Source: Parvibaculaceae bacterium PLY_AMNH_Bact1
GTDB lineage: Bacteria > Pseudomonadota > Alphaproteobacteria > Parvibaculales > Parvibaculaceae
Length of the DNA stretch: 64,000 nt
Direction of reading: 5' to 3'
Assembly: GCA_032881465.1 (NCBI GenBank)
Contig: CP126168.1
Span: forward strand, 1,302,001 to 1,366,000
Both the position numbers and the translations under genes were made by a program. The notes under the pieces are model-generated. The model was not told the origin of the DNA, did not search any database, and saw only the letters and a program-made list of their open reading frames with translations. Each line of letters begins with the position of its first letter. Within the stretch, counting starts at the first letter, position 1. Shown here piece after piece: positions 18,158-25,912 of the stretch.

Positions 18158-18391
18158 ATGTCTGAAGCCCCCTACACGCTCTATGGAATTTCTGGTTCGC
18201 TTTACGCTGGGAAGGTGAGGGCGTATATGCGCTATCATGGCATTCCGTTAGAGGAGCGCGGCGCCGGCCCTGCAAAGCCGAGTCAAAGCTTGATGCTCGC
18301 CATCAGCATCGTGATCATGTCGGTAACCATCTGTTTGGGTGAGCCGAAGTCAAGACTCTCAATGTTGATGGGGAGTGCCAGCGCACCATGA
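18158..18391 (+). pseudogene. Truncated glutathione S-transferase gene (N-terminal remnant)
   Basis: From ATG 18158 the frame encodes MSEAPYTLYGISGSLYAGKV followed by RAYMRYHGIPLEERGAG, a typical start of the thioredoxin-like GST N-terminal domain. Homology-like sequence stops near 18265. The frame then runs into the 3' end of the oppositely oriented tetR gene and ends at 18391 with unrelated residues. About 37 of some 200 residues remain, so the glutathione-binding and helical domains are lost. A deletion that fused the GST start to the tetR end explains it. Whether the upstream promoter is still active is unknown. Confidence 0.65.
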
Positions 18392-18885
18392 ACCCCTGCC
18401 CAAAGCTGATGGGCGATCTGCTCTGCCGGTCCCGATTTGATCTGGCCGGCCTTCTGTCCCGCCAGAACCGTGTCGCAGAGCATTTGCTTGAACTCCACGG
18501 CGGCAGGGGCTGGGCCAAGGCCCGTTTCCTGTCCCCGTCCGACAAACAGAAACGCGCCTCTCAGAATGTCGGGATTGTCCAAAGCGAAAGCCGCATAGCC
18601 TTCAAGTATAGCCTGCAGTGCCTGTAATGGGTCCGCGATGGCGTCAATAGTTGCACGCAGGCGCACCATTTCGTCCGCGACCGGTTCCGCCCACAGTGAG
18701 CGCATGAGGTCGGGAAGGTTGGCGTAGTAGCTATAAAGCGTGCCAACAGACACACCCGCCTTAACGGCAATTGCGCGGGCCGACGCACCTTCGATGCCTT
18801 TGTCCTCATAGACCTCAACGGCCGCACGGCGGATCTGATCCCGCACCTGCGCCCGCTGTTCTGGTGTGGCGGCTGTTCTTGGCAT
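18283..18885 (-). CDS. TetR/AcrR family transcriptional regulator
   Basis: A 200-residue repressor-type protein. The N-terminal helix-turn-helix (about 14-60) contains ARAIAVKAGVSVGTLYSYYAN, the standard TetR recognition pattern. The C-terminal ligand domain is all-helical. It starts 30 bases after the coq4-like stop, so the two form an operon read from the 19.6-kb promoter. A 28-bp palindrome in front of that operon is the likely autoregulatory operator. Its 3' end overlaps the GST remnant. The ligand is unknown. Confidence 0.93.
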   Translation of the reverse strand: MPRTAATPEQRAQVRDQIRRAAVEVYEDKGIEGASARAIAVKAGVSVGTLYSYYANLPDLMRSLWAEPVADEMVRLRATIDAIADPLQALQAILEGYAAFALDNPDILRGAFLFVGRGQETGLGPAPAAVEFKQMLCDTVLAGQKAGQIKSGPAEQIAHQLWAGVHGALALPINIESLDFGSPKQMVTDMITMLMASIKL

Positions 18886-18915
18886 CTTCGTCTCTCTTGG
18901 GTTTTGACTGCGTCC

Positions 18916-19617
18916 TTACGCCGCCAGCGCCTCCGTGTTCAAGTTCCATTTTCGACGCAGATCGACCAGGGGCGTGTCAATTTCGTCCTCCCAGCGCTCG
19001 AACTGAATATTGGGTGACGTGCGGCCAAACTGCCAGCCGTCACAAATGGCATCCATCGCCCAGGTAATGTTTTTCGGGTCGAGATACGCCATATGGGCCG
19101 TCGTGACCGCCATGCGCATCGCGTGGTAGGGAAACTGAAGCTGGGCGAGATAGAAGGCAGCAACCGCGAGCTCACCGGCATAGGTTGCTTCATTGCCGGT
19201 CAGCACATGCATGATGTCGTGGATCTGGAAGCCCCGGACCATAAAGAAACTGAGTTCGTCTGGCAGGCGGTCGAGCTTGCCTGAGCTGGTCAGGTCTTCA
19301 TTGAATTTCTTGTAGTTCCGGCCGAGATTTTCCTCGAGCTTATTGTCCACGATGAACTTGTGATAGCCGTGGCCAAGTGTGCCCGGCGCACATTTTGCCA
19401 GGCGTTCTAGCGGGAGCGGGTCGGCAAGAAAACGCTCATCCAGAAACTTTTTTGTCTCTGGCAATGAGTTCAACAACTCCAAATAGGCATCAATTGCGGA
19501 TTGCGGCGCTTCTGCCCACCAATCATGGAACAAAAAATAGACGCCATACTCGAGCGGTCGGTTGACGGAGTGGATGAATTTATCTGCGAAGTCTTTGTCG
19601 ATTGAAGGGGCGGTCAT
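18916..19617 (-). CDS. Coq4-family protein (ubiquinone biosynthesis-like)
   Basis: A 233-residue soluble protein. The diagnostic metal-binding motif HDxxHx11E is present as HDIMH (133-137) followed eleven residues later by Glu149. Flanking segments such as LPDELSFFMVRGFQ, LGHGYHKFI and the aromatic GYHKF region also match the family. Eukaryotic Coq4 acts on the C1 position of the ubiquinone head group; bacterial homologues are less well studied. Here it is first in an operon with a TetR regulator, away from any ubi gene and inside a cell-wall gene cluster. That suggests a regulated accessory rather than housekeeping role, which is an inference. Confidence 0.87.
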   Translation of the reverse strand: MTAPSIDKDFADKFIHSVNRPLEYGVYFLFHDWWAEAPQSAIDAYLELLNSLPETKKFLDERFLADPLPLERLAKCAPGTLGHGYHKFIVDNKLEENLGRNYKKFNEDLTSSGKLDRLPDELSFFMVRGFQIHDIMHVLTGNEATYAGELAVAAFYLAQLQFPYHAMRMAVTTAHMAYLDPKNITWAMDAICDGWQFGRTSPNIQFERWEDEIDTPLVDLRRKWNLNTEALAA

Positions 19618-19661
19618 CAGGATGTTCCTCAGGTTGTCATCGGCTTCGAGGCCTATATAAG

Positions 19662-19689
19662 TTAATAAATGAACATGTTCAATTAATAA
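19662..19689. promoter_or_regulatory. 28-bp imperfect palindrome, likely TetR operator
   Basis: The left half TTAATAAATGAACA (19662-19675) and the reverse complement of the right half TTATTAATTGAACA match at 12 of 14 positions, with the perfect core TGAACATGTTCA (19670-19681). It is AT-rich and centred about 58 bases upstream of the coq4-like start. Position and shape fit a repressor site controlling the coq4-tetR operon. It differs in sequence from the TGTCAA palindrome near 18.1 kb, so one regulator may not serve both. Confidence 0.65.
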
Positions 19690-19971
19690 ACGCGCATTCG
19701 TGATTCACCCGACCAAATTCCTGGCCACAGACTTATCCCCGAGGGGCCAAATGACCGCCATAATTGATGGGTAGAACCTGAAAACCGATGGTTTCCCCCG
19801 TTTTATTAACCATAGCGCATCAATTTGGCCCTATTTTCACAAGACTACGTCTCGCGGTTTCGAACAGCCGTGGTAAACCTATGGTCTGGCATCGTGTCGC
19901 GACGCCGGGACAATGGGGCTAAGCCGGTGGTACCGCCGGCACCGAATGCGGCGAAAGGGGCCAATCGAAGC

Positions 19972-22455
19972 ATGTTGCGTGTGTTTGCCACTCTATTTGC
20001 GGGGCTGGTTGTGCTGGGCTTGGGCGCGGCGCTGGCCGGCTTTTATATGCTGTGGCGCCTGTCCAACGACCTGCCGTCCTACGATCACTTGGCAGATTAT
20101 GCGCCACCCATCATGACCCGCGTCCACGCAGGCGATGGAAGCCTCATCGCAGAATATGCCCGTGAGCGGCGCATCTTTGTGCCCATCGAGACGATCCCTG
20201 AACATGTGGTGCAGGCCTTCCTCGCGGCTGAGGACAAGAACTTCTACACCCACTCGGGCGTGGACTCTCGCGGCATCATGCGCGCCGTGGTCACCAATGT
20301 CTGGAATGTGATGAATGACCGACGCCTTGTTGGCGCGTCGACCATTACACAGCAGGTAGCGAAGAATTTCCTTCTGACCAGCGATGTCACCTTCCAGCGC
20401 AAAGTGACGGAGGCGCTGCTCGCACTAAAGCTTGAGCGCGCTTTCACCAAAGACCAGATCCTGGAGCTCTACCTCAACGAGATTTATTTGGGGCTGGGCT
20501 CTCATGGCGTGGCCGCCGCCGCGCTCAACTATTTTGATAAGAGCCTGACAGAACTCACGCTTGCCGATGCCGCTTATCTCGCGGCTCTGCCGAAAGCGCC
20601 TAACAATTACCATCCATTCCGCCGTCGTGAAAAAGCGATTGGCCGCCGGAACTGGGTGATCGGGCGCATGCTCGACAATGGTTTCATCTCCACTTATCAG
20701 GCATCGGTCGCCCGGGCAGAAGATCTTGTTGTGACACCGCGAGCGTTTGGCGCTCAGCTTGTGGAAGCGAACTATTTCGTGGAGCAGGTCCGCCGCGATC
20801 TCTATGAGCGTTATGGCGAAGAAAAGCTCTATGAAAGCGGCCTATCGGTCCGCACGACCCTCGACACCAAAATGCAGGGACAGGCGCGTGACGCATTGCG
20901 CCAAGGACTCGTTGCCTATGACCAACGTCACGGCTGGCGCGGCCCTGTAGGTACGCTGGCACCGAACACCACCTGGACAACTGCGCTCACGGAAATTGAC
21001 GTTGCCACAGACCTGGCGCCCTGGACGCTCGCGACCGTCATTGGCCTGTCAGAAGACTATGCCAAGATCGGTCTGCGTCCGACCCGAGAAGTATCTGGCG
21101 CGTTCCGCGATGAGATCATAACTTCCACAATTCCGCTCGACGACATGACGTGGGCGCGGAAATACATTGATGACAAGCGCGTCGGCCCAGAAGTGAAACG
21201 CCCTCATGACGTCGTATCGATCGGTGACATTGTCTATGTTGAACCGGTCCCAGGCGACGACGGCAAACCCACACACTATGCACTGCGACAGCTGCCACAG
21301 GTGAATGGCGCCATCGTGGCACTCGATGCTCACACCGGTCGGGTGCTGGCGCTTCAAGGTGGCTTCTCCTACGAACTGTCAGAGTTCAACCGGGCAGTGC
21401 AGGCAACCCGCCAGCCGGGCTCGGCCTTCAAACCGTTCGTGTATGCCGCCGCGCTTGATCGTGGCTTTACACCATCCAGCATGGTGCTCGACGCGCCCTT
21501 CGTGATGGATCAGGGACCGGGCTTGGCGCTCTGGAAACCGGAAAATTACGGCAACAGGTTCTACGGACCATCGACACTGCGCTTGGGTATTGAGAAATCC
21601 CGGAACGTCATGACCGTGCGCCTGGCACAAAATATCGGCATGGGCACCGTGCGGGATTATGCGCGCCGCTTTGGGATTACCGACAACATGCCGAGGGTCC
21701 TTTCCATGGCGCTTGGCGCTGGCGAGACGACACTCCTGCGCATGACAAGCGCCTATGCCATGCTGGTGAACGGCGGGCATCAGGTGACGCCGACATTGAT
21801 TGACCGTATTCAGGACCGCCGCGGCACCACAGTGTTCCGCCATGATCAACGGACCTGCGATGGATGCGTCGTGGATGCCTGGGAAAATCAAACAATCCCT
21901 GAGCTGCCGGATACCCGCGCTCAGGTCTTAAGCCCACAAACGTCTTACCAGATTGTCTCCATGCTGGAAGGCGTGGTGGAAAGGGGCACCGCGAGATCTG
22001 TTCGCGCGGTTGGACATCCTCTAGCTGGCAAGACCGGGACCACCAACGACGAACGCGACGCCTGGTTTGTCGGCTTTTCGTCAGACCTCGTTGTGGGTGT
22101 CTTTGTCGGCTTTGACAGCCCGCGTCCAATGGGGCGTGGGGAGACCGGCGGTAAGGTTGCTGCGCCCATATTCAGGGATTTCATGACGGCCGCTCTTGCC
22201 GATACAGCACCCGTTCCGTTCCGCATTCCAGCAGGGATCAACCTTGTACGGGTAAACGCGAAAACGGGTCTTCTAGCGGGTCCAGGTGAAAGCAACGTCA
22301 TTCTTGAAGCCTTTAAAGAGGGCACCGAACCTCGGGCACCAGAGCCGGCAAATCCGGGCGTTCCTGATCTCGGCGGTGTTGTTGGCCCTGATGGCGCGCC
22401 GGTAACATCGAATACGTCGACGCCGCTGGGGAATGGAACCGGCGGTCTTTACTGA
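19972..22455 (+). CDS. mrcA: Penicillin-binding protein 1A (bifunctional transglycosylase/transpeptidase)
   Basis: A class A PBP that polymerises and crosslinks peptidoglycan in the periplasm. One membrane anchor opens the protein (MLRVFATLFAGLVVLGLG onward). The GT51 domain contains AAEDKNFYTHSGVD, TQQVAKNFLL and LELYLNEIYLG. An OB-like insertion precedes the transpeptidase with SAFKPF (SxxK serine), a KSRN motif and KTGTT. The C-terminal tail is Pro/Gly/Thr-rich. ATG 19972 is chosen because AAAGGGG lies upstream and the anchor then begins the protein. The frame stays open to a TTG at 19825, which would add 49 residues. Its position before prfB is the common alphaproteobacterial order. Confidence 0.95.
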   Translation: MLRVFATLFAGLVVLGLGAALAGFYMLWRLSNDLPSYDHLADYAPPIMTRVHAGDGSLIAEYARERRIFVPIETIPEHVVQAFLAAEDKNFYTHSGVDSRGIMRAVVTNVWNVMNDRRLVGASTITQQVAKNFLLTSDVTFQRKVTEALLALKLERAFTKDQILELYLNEIYLGLGSHGVAAAALNYFDKSLTELTLADAAYLAALPKAPNNYHPFRRREKAIGRRNWVIGRMLDNGFISTYQASVARAEDLVVTPRAFGAQLVEANYFVEQVRRDLYERYGEEKLYESGLSVRTTLDTKMQGQARDALRQGLVAYDQRHGWRGPVGTLAPNTTWTTALTEIDVATDLAPWTLATVIGLSEDYAKIGLRPTREVSGAFRDEIITSTIPLDDMTWARKYIDDKRVGPEVKRPHDVVSIGDIVYVEPVPGDDGKPTHYALRQLPQVNGAIVALDAHTGRVLALQGGFSYELSEFNRAVQATRQPGSAFKPFVYAAALDRGFTPSSMVLDAPFVMDQGPGLALWKPENYGNRFYGPSTLRLGIEKSRNVMTVRLAQNIGMGTVRDYARRFGITDNMPRVLSMALGAGETTLLRMTSAYAMLVNGGHQVTPTLIDRIQDRRGTTVFRHDQRTCDGCVVDAWENQTIPELPDTRAQVLSPQTSYQIVSMLEGVVERGTARSVRAVGHPLAGKTGTTNDERDAWFVGFSSDLVVGVFVGFDSPRPMGRGETGGKVAAPIFRDFMTAALADTAPVPFRIPAGINLVRVNAKTGLLAGPGESNVILEAFKEGTEPRAPEPANPGVPDLGGVVGPDGAPVTSNTSTPLGNGTGGLY

Positions 22456-22524
22456 CGCCTCTCCGCCATACGAAGACATCTAGGCAAATCAGCTACGCGC
22501 CGCTATGGTCGCGCCGCAGATAAA

Positions 22525-22567
22525 GCGTTTTCAATAAAAGTTGCAGACTTTTATGGTTCGAAAACGC
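22525..22567. repeat. Dispersed palindromic repeat, copy 2
   Basis: Perfect arms GCGTTTTC (22525-22532) / GAAAACGC (22560-22567), with an inner perfect stem ATAAAAGT (22534-22541) / ACTTTTAT (22547-22554). The outer arms and the position of the inner A/T stem match the hairpin at 1655-1709 on the other side of the window. It lies between mrcA and prfB without a T run, so it is more likely a dispersed element than a terminator. Confidence 0.6.
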
Positions 22568-22583
22568 GACAAAATATGAGAGT

Positions 22584-22623
22584 AGAACGCTTCTCGTGAA
22601 ACAACGTAAACGGGAAGCGTTCT
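22584..22623. repeat. Hairpin in the prfB leader
   Basis: Arms AGAACGCTTC (22584-22593) / GAAGCGTTCT (22614-22623), ten perfect base pairs with a 20-base loop. The right arm ends 17 bases before the prfB ATG, so in the mRNA it lies next to the ribosome-binding region. No T run follows. It could be a remnant of a repeat or a structure affecting prfB translation. Confidence 0.5.
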
Positions 22624-22640
22624 GAGAAGGACGTTTATTT

Positions 22641-23769
22641 ATGCGCGCAGAAACAATAGCGACCGCCGACGAGATTAGAGACTCGTTGGCCTTGCTGAGG
22701 AGGCATCTTTGACTGGGACACTGCCCAGAAAAGGATGGACGAGCTAAACGCGCGGTCCGAAGATCCCAGCCTTTGGGATAATCCCCAGCAAGCTCAAGCG
22801 CTGATGCGCGAGCGCACAAAGCTTGAAGACAGCATCAAAACCTATCTGACCCTTGAGGCAGAGCTGAACGATAATCTCGAGCTTATCGAGATGGGCGAAG
22901 CTGAGGGTGACGAAGATGTCATCAAGGAGGCTGAGGCGGCGCTTGAAGCGGCTCGTGATGTTGCCGCACGTCAGCGCGTCTTGACACTCTTGTCCGGTGA
23001 GGCCGATAGCCTGGATGCATATGTGGAGATTCATTCTGGTGCTGGTGGTACGGAAAGCCAGGATTGGGCTTCCATGATGTTGCGCATGTATACCCGCTGG
23101 GCGGAAGCCAAAGGACATAAGGTAGAGCTGATTGAACGCCATGACGGGGAAGAGGCAGGTATCAAGTCTGCGACGATCCTCGTCAAAGGTGAGGACGCTT
23201 ATGGGTGGCTCAAAACCGAAAGCGGCGTGCATCGCCTCGTGCGCATTTCGCCGTACGATTCAAACGCCAGACGCCACACGAGCTTCGCGTCGGTCTGGAT
23301 CTATCCGGCCATTGACGACACGATTGAGATTGAAGTGAATGAGAGCGATTGCCGCATTGATACTTACCGCGCGAGCGGCGCGGGCGGGCAGCACGTGAAC
23401 ACGACGGACAGTGCGGTACGTATCACTCACGAACCCACCGGCATCGTGGTGCAATGTCAGAACGAACGCTCCCAACATAAAAACCGCGCGACCGCCTGGG
23501 ACATGTTGCGCGCACGCTTGTATGAGGCCGAACTGCAGCGCCGCGAAGAGGAAGCCAATGCGGAGGCTGCTTCAAAAACAGAAATCGGATGGGGCCATCA
23601 GATCCGGTCCTATGTTCTGCAGCCTTATCAGATGGTGAAGGACCTCCGCACTGGCGTGGAGACCGGAAATCCAGATGGTGTCCTTGACGGTGATCTCGAT
23701 CCTTTCATGGCAGCGGCTCTTGCCGCCCGCGTTGAAGGCACGACGACTGAGGTCGCTGATCTCGATTAG
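22641..23769 (+). CDS. prfB: Peptide chain release factor 2, made by programmed +1 frameshift
   Basis: Terminates translation at UGA and UAA. The true start is ATG 22641. Frame 0 encodes 23 residues ending in CTT, then meets TGA (22710-22712). Skipping T22710 continues in the +1 frame as [12 protein letters not shown] and on to 23769, giving 375 residues, like other RF2 proteins. Domain 3 has GGQ in [16 protein letters not shown]. The stop-codon tripeptide usually SPF reads SPY, in [16 protein letters not shown] frame-only gene call would start at 22735 and lose 31 residues. It follows mrcA after a gap containing two hairpins. Regulation is the classical feedback: low RF2 favours the shift. 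Confidence 0.96.
22698..22713 (+). promoter_or_regulatory. prfB programmed frameshift site
   Basis: AGGAGG (22698-22703), an internal Shine-Dalgarno-like stimulator, CAT, then the slippery CTT TGA C (22707-22713). This matches the well-studied E. coli arrangement AGGGGG-TAT-CTT-TGA-C in order and spacing. The reading frame before and after joins a conserved RF2 protein, which makes the assignment firm. Confidence 0.95.
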
Positions 23770-24929
23770 TCAGCTGCCGAGATCCATCTGGCAATGATCG
23801 CCTGGTAGTCACGGACCGGCTTCTCGCTTATGTCTGCCGATGCGCCAACCGAGAAGTAGGGGGATCTGAGCGACATCTGTCGCTGCTCGCAGGCGAATAT
23901 ATCTTCGGCCATAAAATCCCCACTTGCCATTGGATCAGTCTCAGGATCGCCCTGGTATTTGGGGCCGACCTTGTTTTTCCAATAACTGGAGGACCGTCGT
24001 TCGGCTTTGGCAAACGCGGCTTCGGGGGCAGCGGGCAGCTTGGTTCTCGTTTTCACAAGTGTTTTGTCTGGTGCGATGGGGATGATGTGAAAGATGGACC
24101 AGCTGAGCTCGGTCTCGCTCAAGCCGATGCCGGGAAACAGTAGTGGCACGTAAGCACCTATGCGATGGGTGGTGCCGAAATCCACAAGCGGGCTTGGCGC
24201 GTTTCGCTCAAGGTTCTCGGCATAGTCCGGCGAGAGCGGCTCATAGAACGCAAAATGGTCTCCCACAAATCCGGTCTCAGCATTCCTGTGGTCATACATG
24301 CTGAGTGTGCCTGAATGCAGTAGCGGCAAGTGATAGGCATCAATGTAGTTTTCGTCGACGAACTTCCAATTTGCCTTGATGATTGTCTCGTCGGCTTTTT
24401 CCGGAATCTCCATCATCTGATCGGGCTGGTGCGGACCTAGATAAGGAACAACCGGGCCGAACCATTCCTCAATCGATGGTGCGTTGGAGGAAGGGTGGAC
24501 GAACACCATCCCCCGCCATAGGGCAATTGAGGCTTTGTGCAGGCTTAGGCAGGCCGGGTCCAAATCAGGAAACTCATCAGCCTTGTTGGGAACACCGCGA
24601 AGGTTGCCCTCAAAGTCATAGGTCCAGTCGTGATAGGGACAGGTGATGGCAGAGGCAGACTTACCATGTGGCCGCAGCATGCGCGCACCCCGGTGTCGAC
24701 AGATATTGTGAAACGCGCGAAGGGTTCCATCATTGCCTCGGATTACGAGGATGTTGTTGAGGCCCGCCTGAACAGTGACGTGATCGCCTGTTGCGGCCAA
24801 GTCTTCGGGAAATCCGACGAAGGTCCAGACTTTCGAGAAAATCAGCTTCTGCTCCAGATCAAACCATTCCTGCGATGTATACGCAGAGACTGGGAGAACT
24901 GGCATGCGCGCAGGGTCTTCATTGATCAT
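23766..24929 (-). CDS. Rieske non-heme iron oxygenase, alpha subunit
   Basis: A 387-residue aromatic-ring-hydroxylating-type oxygenase. The Rieske [2Fe-2S] motif is CRHRG followed 17 residues later by CPYHDW (CxH...CxxH). The mononuclear iron region is [14 protein letters not shown], with the bridging Asp and two His. It would activate O2 using electrons from a separate reductase, which is not in the window. Its ATG overlaps the stop of the upstream membrane protein (ATGA), and that gene overlaps a TetR gene, so all three are translationally coupled. Substrates of this family include aromatics, quaternary amines and sterols; none is indicated. Confidence 0.92.
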   Translation of the reverse strand: MINEDPARMPVLPVSAYTSQEWFDLEQKLIFSKVWTFVGFPEDLAATGDHVTVQAGLNNILVIRGNDGTLRAFHNICRHRGARMLRPHGKSASAITCPYHDWTYDFEGNLRGVPNKADEFPDLDPACLSLHKASIALWRGMVFVHPSSNAPSIEEWFGPVVPYLGPHQPDQMMEIPEKADETIIKANWKFVDENYIDAYHLPLLHSGTLSMYDHRNAETGFVGDHFAFYEPLSPDYAENLERNAPSPLVDFGTTHRIGAYVPLLFPGIGLSETELSWSIFHIIPIAPDKTLVKTRTKLPAAPEAAFAKAERRSSSYWKNKVGPKYQGDPETDPMASGDFMAEDIFACEQRQMSLRSPYFSVGASADISEKPVRDYQAIIARWISAAD

Positions 24930-25189
24930 GAGAAAAACTCCAGTGGTGGCAGAAGGTCAGCGACAACAAGCCAGGCGCACAGGCCCAAGATGAAGAGCGA
25001 TGAGAACCAGAAGAGGATGGGGTCATCCTCGCGGTACAAATCGTCGCCGAGGTAAAGGTGGCCTTCTTGGATGGAGGGCCACGTCCAGAAGAGGAACAGC
25101 AGTCCCCATGGCCAGGACTGTTGGAACAAGACAGCGTAGATCATGAAAGCGAGAACAAAGACCGAGCGCCATTTGATGCTATTGCTCAC
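24926..25189 (-). CDS. Small two-segment membrane protein in the Rieske operon
   Basis: An 87-residue protein from a GTG at 25189 that overlaps the TetR stop in GTGA. It begins with SNSIKWRSVF and has hydrophobic segments at about residues 8-35 (FVLAFMIYAVLF and GLLFLFWTWP) and 60-80 (LFWFSSLFILGLCAWLVVADLL). A charged loop with YLGDDLYREDDP lies between. Its stop overlaps the Rieske oxygenase start. A longer frame to 25363 is only the antisense-free extension into the TetR gene and lacks a suitable start. No family recognised. A membrane tether or electron-transfer partner for the oxygenase is possible but unproven. Confidence 0.75.
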   Translation of the reverse strand: MSNSIKWRSVFVLAFMIYAVLFQQSWPWGLLFLFWTWPSIQEGHLYLGDDLYREDDPILFWFSSLFILGLCAWLVVADLLPPLEFFS

Positions 25190-25791
25190 TTGGAAATGCC
25201 TTCCAGAAACTGCAATTGGACATCGGCGGCATCGCGCGCCTGACCGAGCCAAACTTTCGGTGGGTTGAGCATCATCAAACTGTCGATGCTGAAATAGAGA
25301 TGACAAATGCCAAAGGCGGCTGTTTGGCACAGGTCTTCGTGTGCGTTGGGGTAGTTTGCGCAAAGTTCTTTAGTTACCGCAGTCTGCATTCGAGCTATTG
25401 CCGCAAGGAGCCCTGTGCGGGCCCTGGGAAAGCGATCACTAGCGGCGCCCAGCGCATTTATGGTCAGAACCGATGCTGTTTCGGTGATGCCTAGCGGGCC
25501 AAAGAGGATGTCCAACAATGCTTTTGGGCGATCTGTCTTGGGAAGAGCCGCGATCATTTGATCCGTTTCAGTATTGAAGCGGGCGACCACATGTTTGATC
25601 AATGCCTCGACCATCTCGTCTTTATTGCCGAGATAATGGCGCAACAAGGTGCGCTTCACACCGGCCTGGGCCGCCACCCGTTCTTGCGTGGCCCCATCCA
25701 GGCCATGTCGCGCAACACACAATTCATAGGCGGTCAGGATTTCCGTTGTTCTTTGTTCCTGCAAACTTGGGCGACCCACGGCGCTCTCCAT
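25186..25791 (-). CDS. TetR family regulator heading the Rieske operon
   Basis: A 201-residue regulator. The N-terminal helix-turn-helix includes TQERVAAQAGVKRTLLRHYLGNKDEMV, in which the QERVAAQAGV helix pair is typical of TetR proteins. The rest is a helical ligand-binding domain. It is the first gene of a three-gene operon in which each stop overlaps the next start. A good promoter (-35 TTGAAA, -10 TATATT, 17-base spacing) lies directly in front and leaves almost no leader. Autoregulation through that AT-rich promoter is likely. Confidence 0.93.
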   Translation of the reverse strand: MESAVGRPSLQEQRTTEILTAYELCVARHGLDGATQERVAAQAGVKRTLLRHYLGNKDEMVEALIKHVVARFNTETDQMIAALPKTDRPKALLDILFGPLGITETASVLTINALGAASDRFPRARTGLLAAIARMQTAVTKELCANYPNAHEDLCQTAAFGICHLYFSIDSLMMLNPPKVWLGQARDAADVQLQFLEGISK

Positions 25792-25804
25792 TCCATTTGG
25801 AGAG

Positions 25805-25833
25805 AATATAGGGACTCACAAATAAATTTTCAA
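25805..25833 (-). promoter_or_regulatory. Promoter of the TetR-Rieske operon
   Basis: Read leftward: -35 TTGAAA (25833-25828), 17-base spacer, -10 TATATT (25810-25805). A start of transcription about seven bases further falls near 25798, only some seven bases before the ATG at 25791, so the mRNA would be leaderless or nearly so. No ribosome-binding site is visible before that ATG. Confidence 0.6.
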
Positions 25834-25850
25834 ATATGACAATATAAAAT

Positions 25851-25888
25851 AATCAAAGAAAAAGCCCTGAGGCGTATGCCGCAGGGCT
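25851..25888 (-). terminator. Intrinsic terminator of the M23-bactofilin operon
   Basis: Read leftward: AGCCCTG, GGC, a short loop, GCC, then CAGGGCT (25888-25863), followed by TTTTCTTTGATT. Strong stem plus T tract about 25 bases after the bactofilin stop. Confidence 0.85.
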
Positions 25889-25912
25889 CTTCTAACTCAA
25901 AACCTGAAAGCT

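Noticed and set aside
22548-22567. GGTTCGAAAAC as a tRNA T-loop
   Set aside because: No acceptor stem, anticodon arm or CCA; the bases belong to the palindromic repeat.
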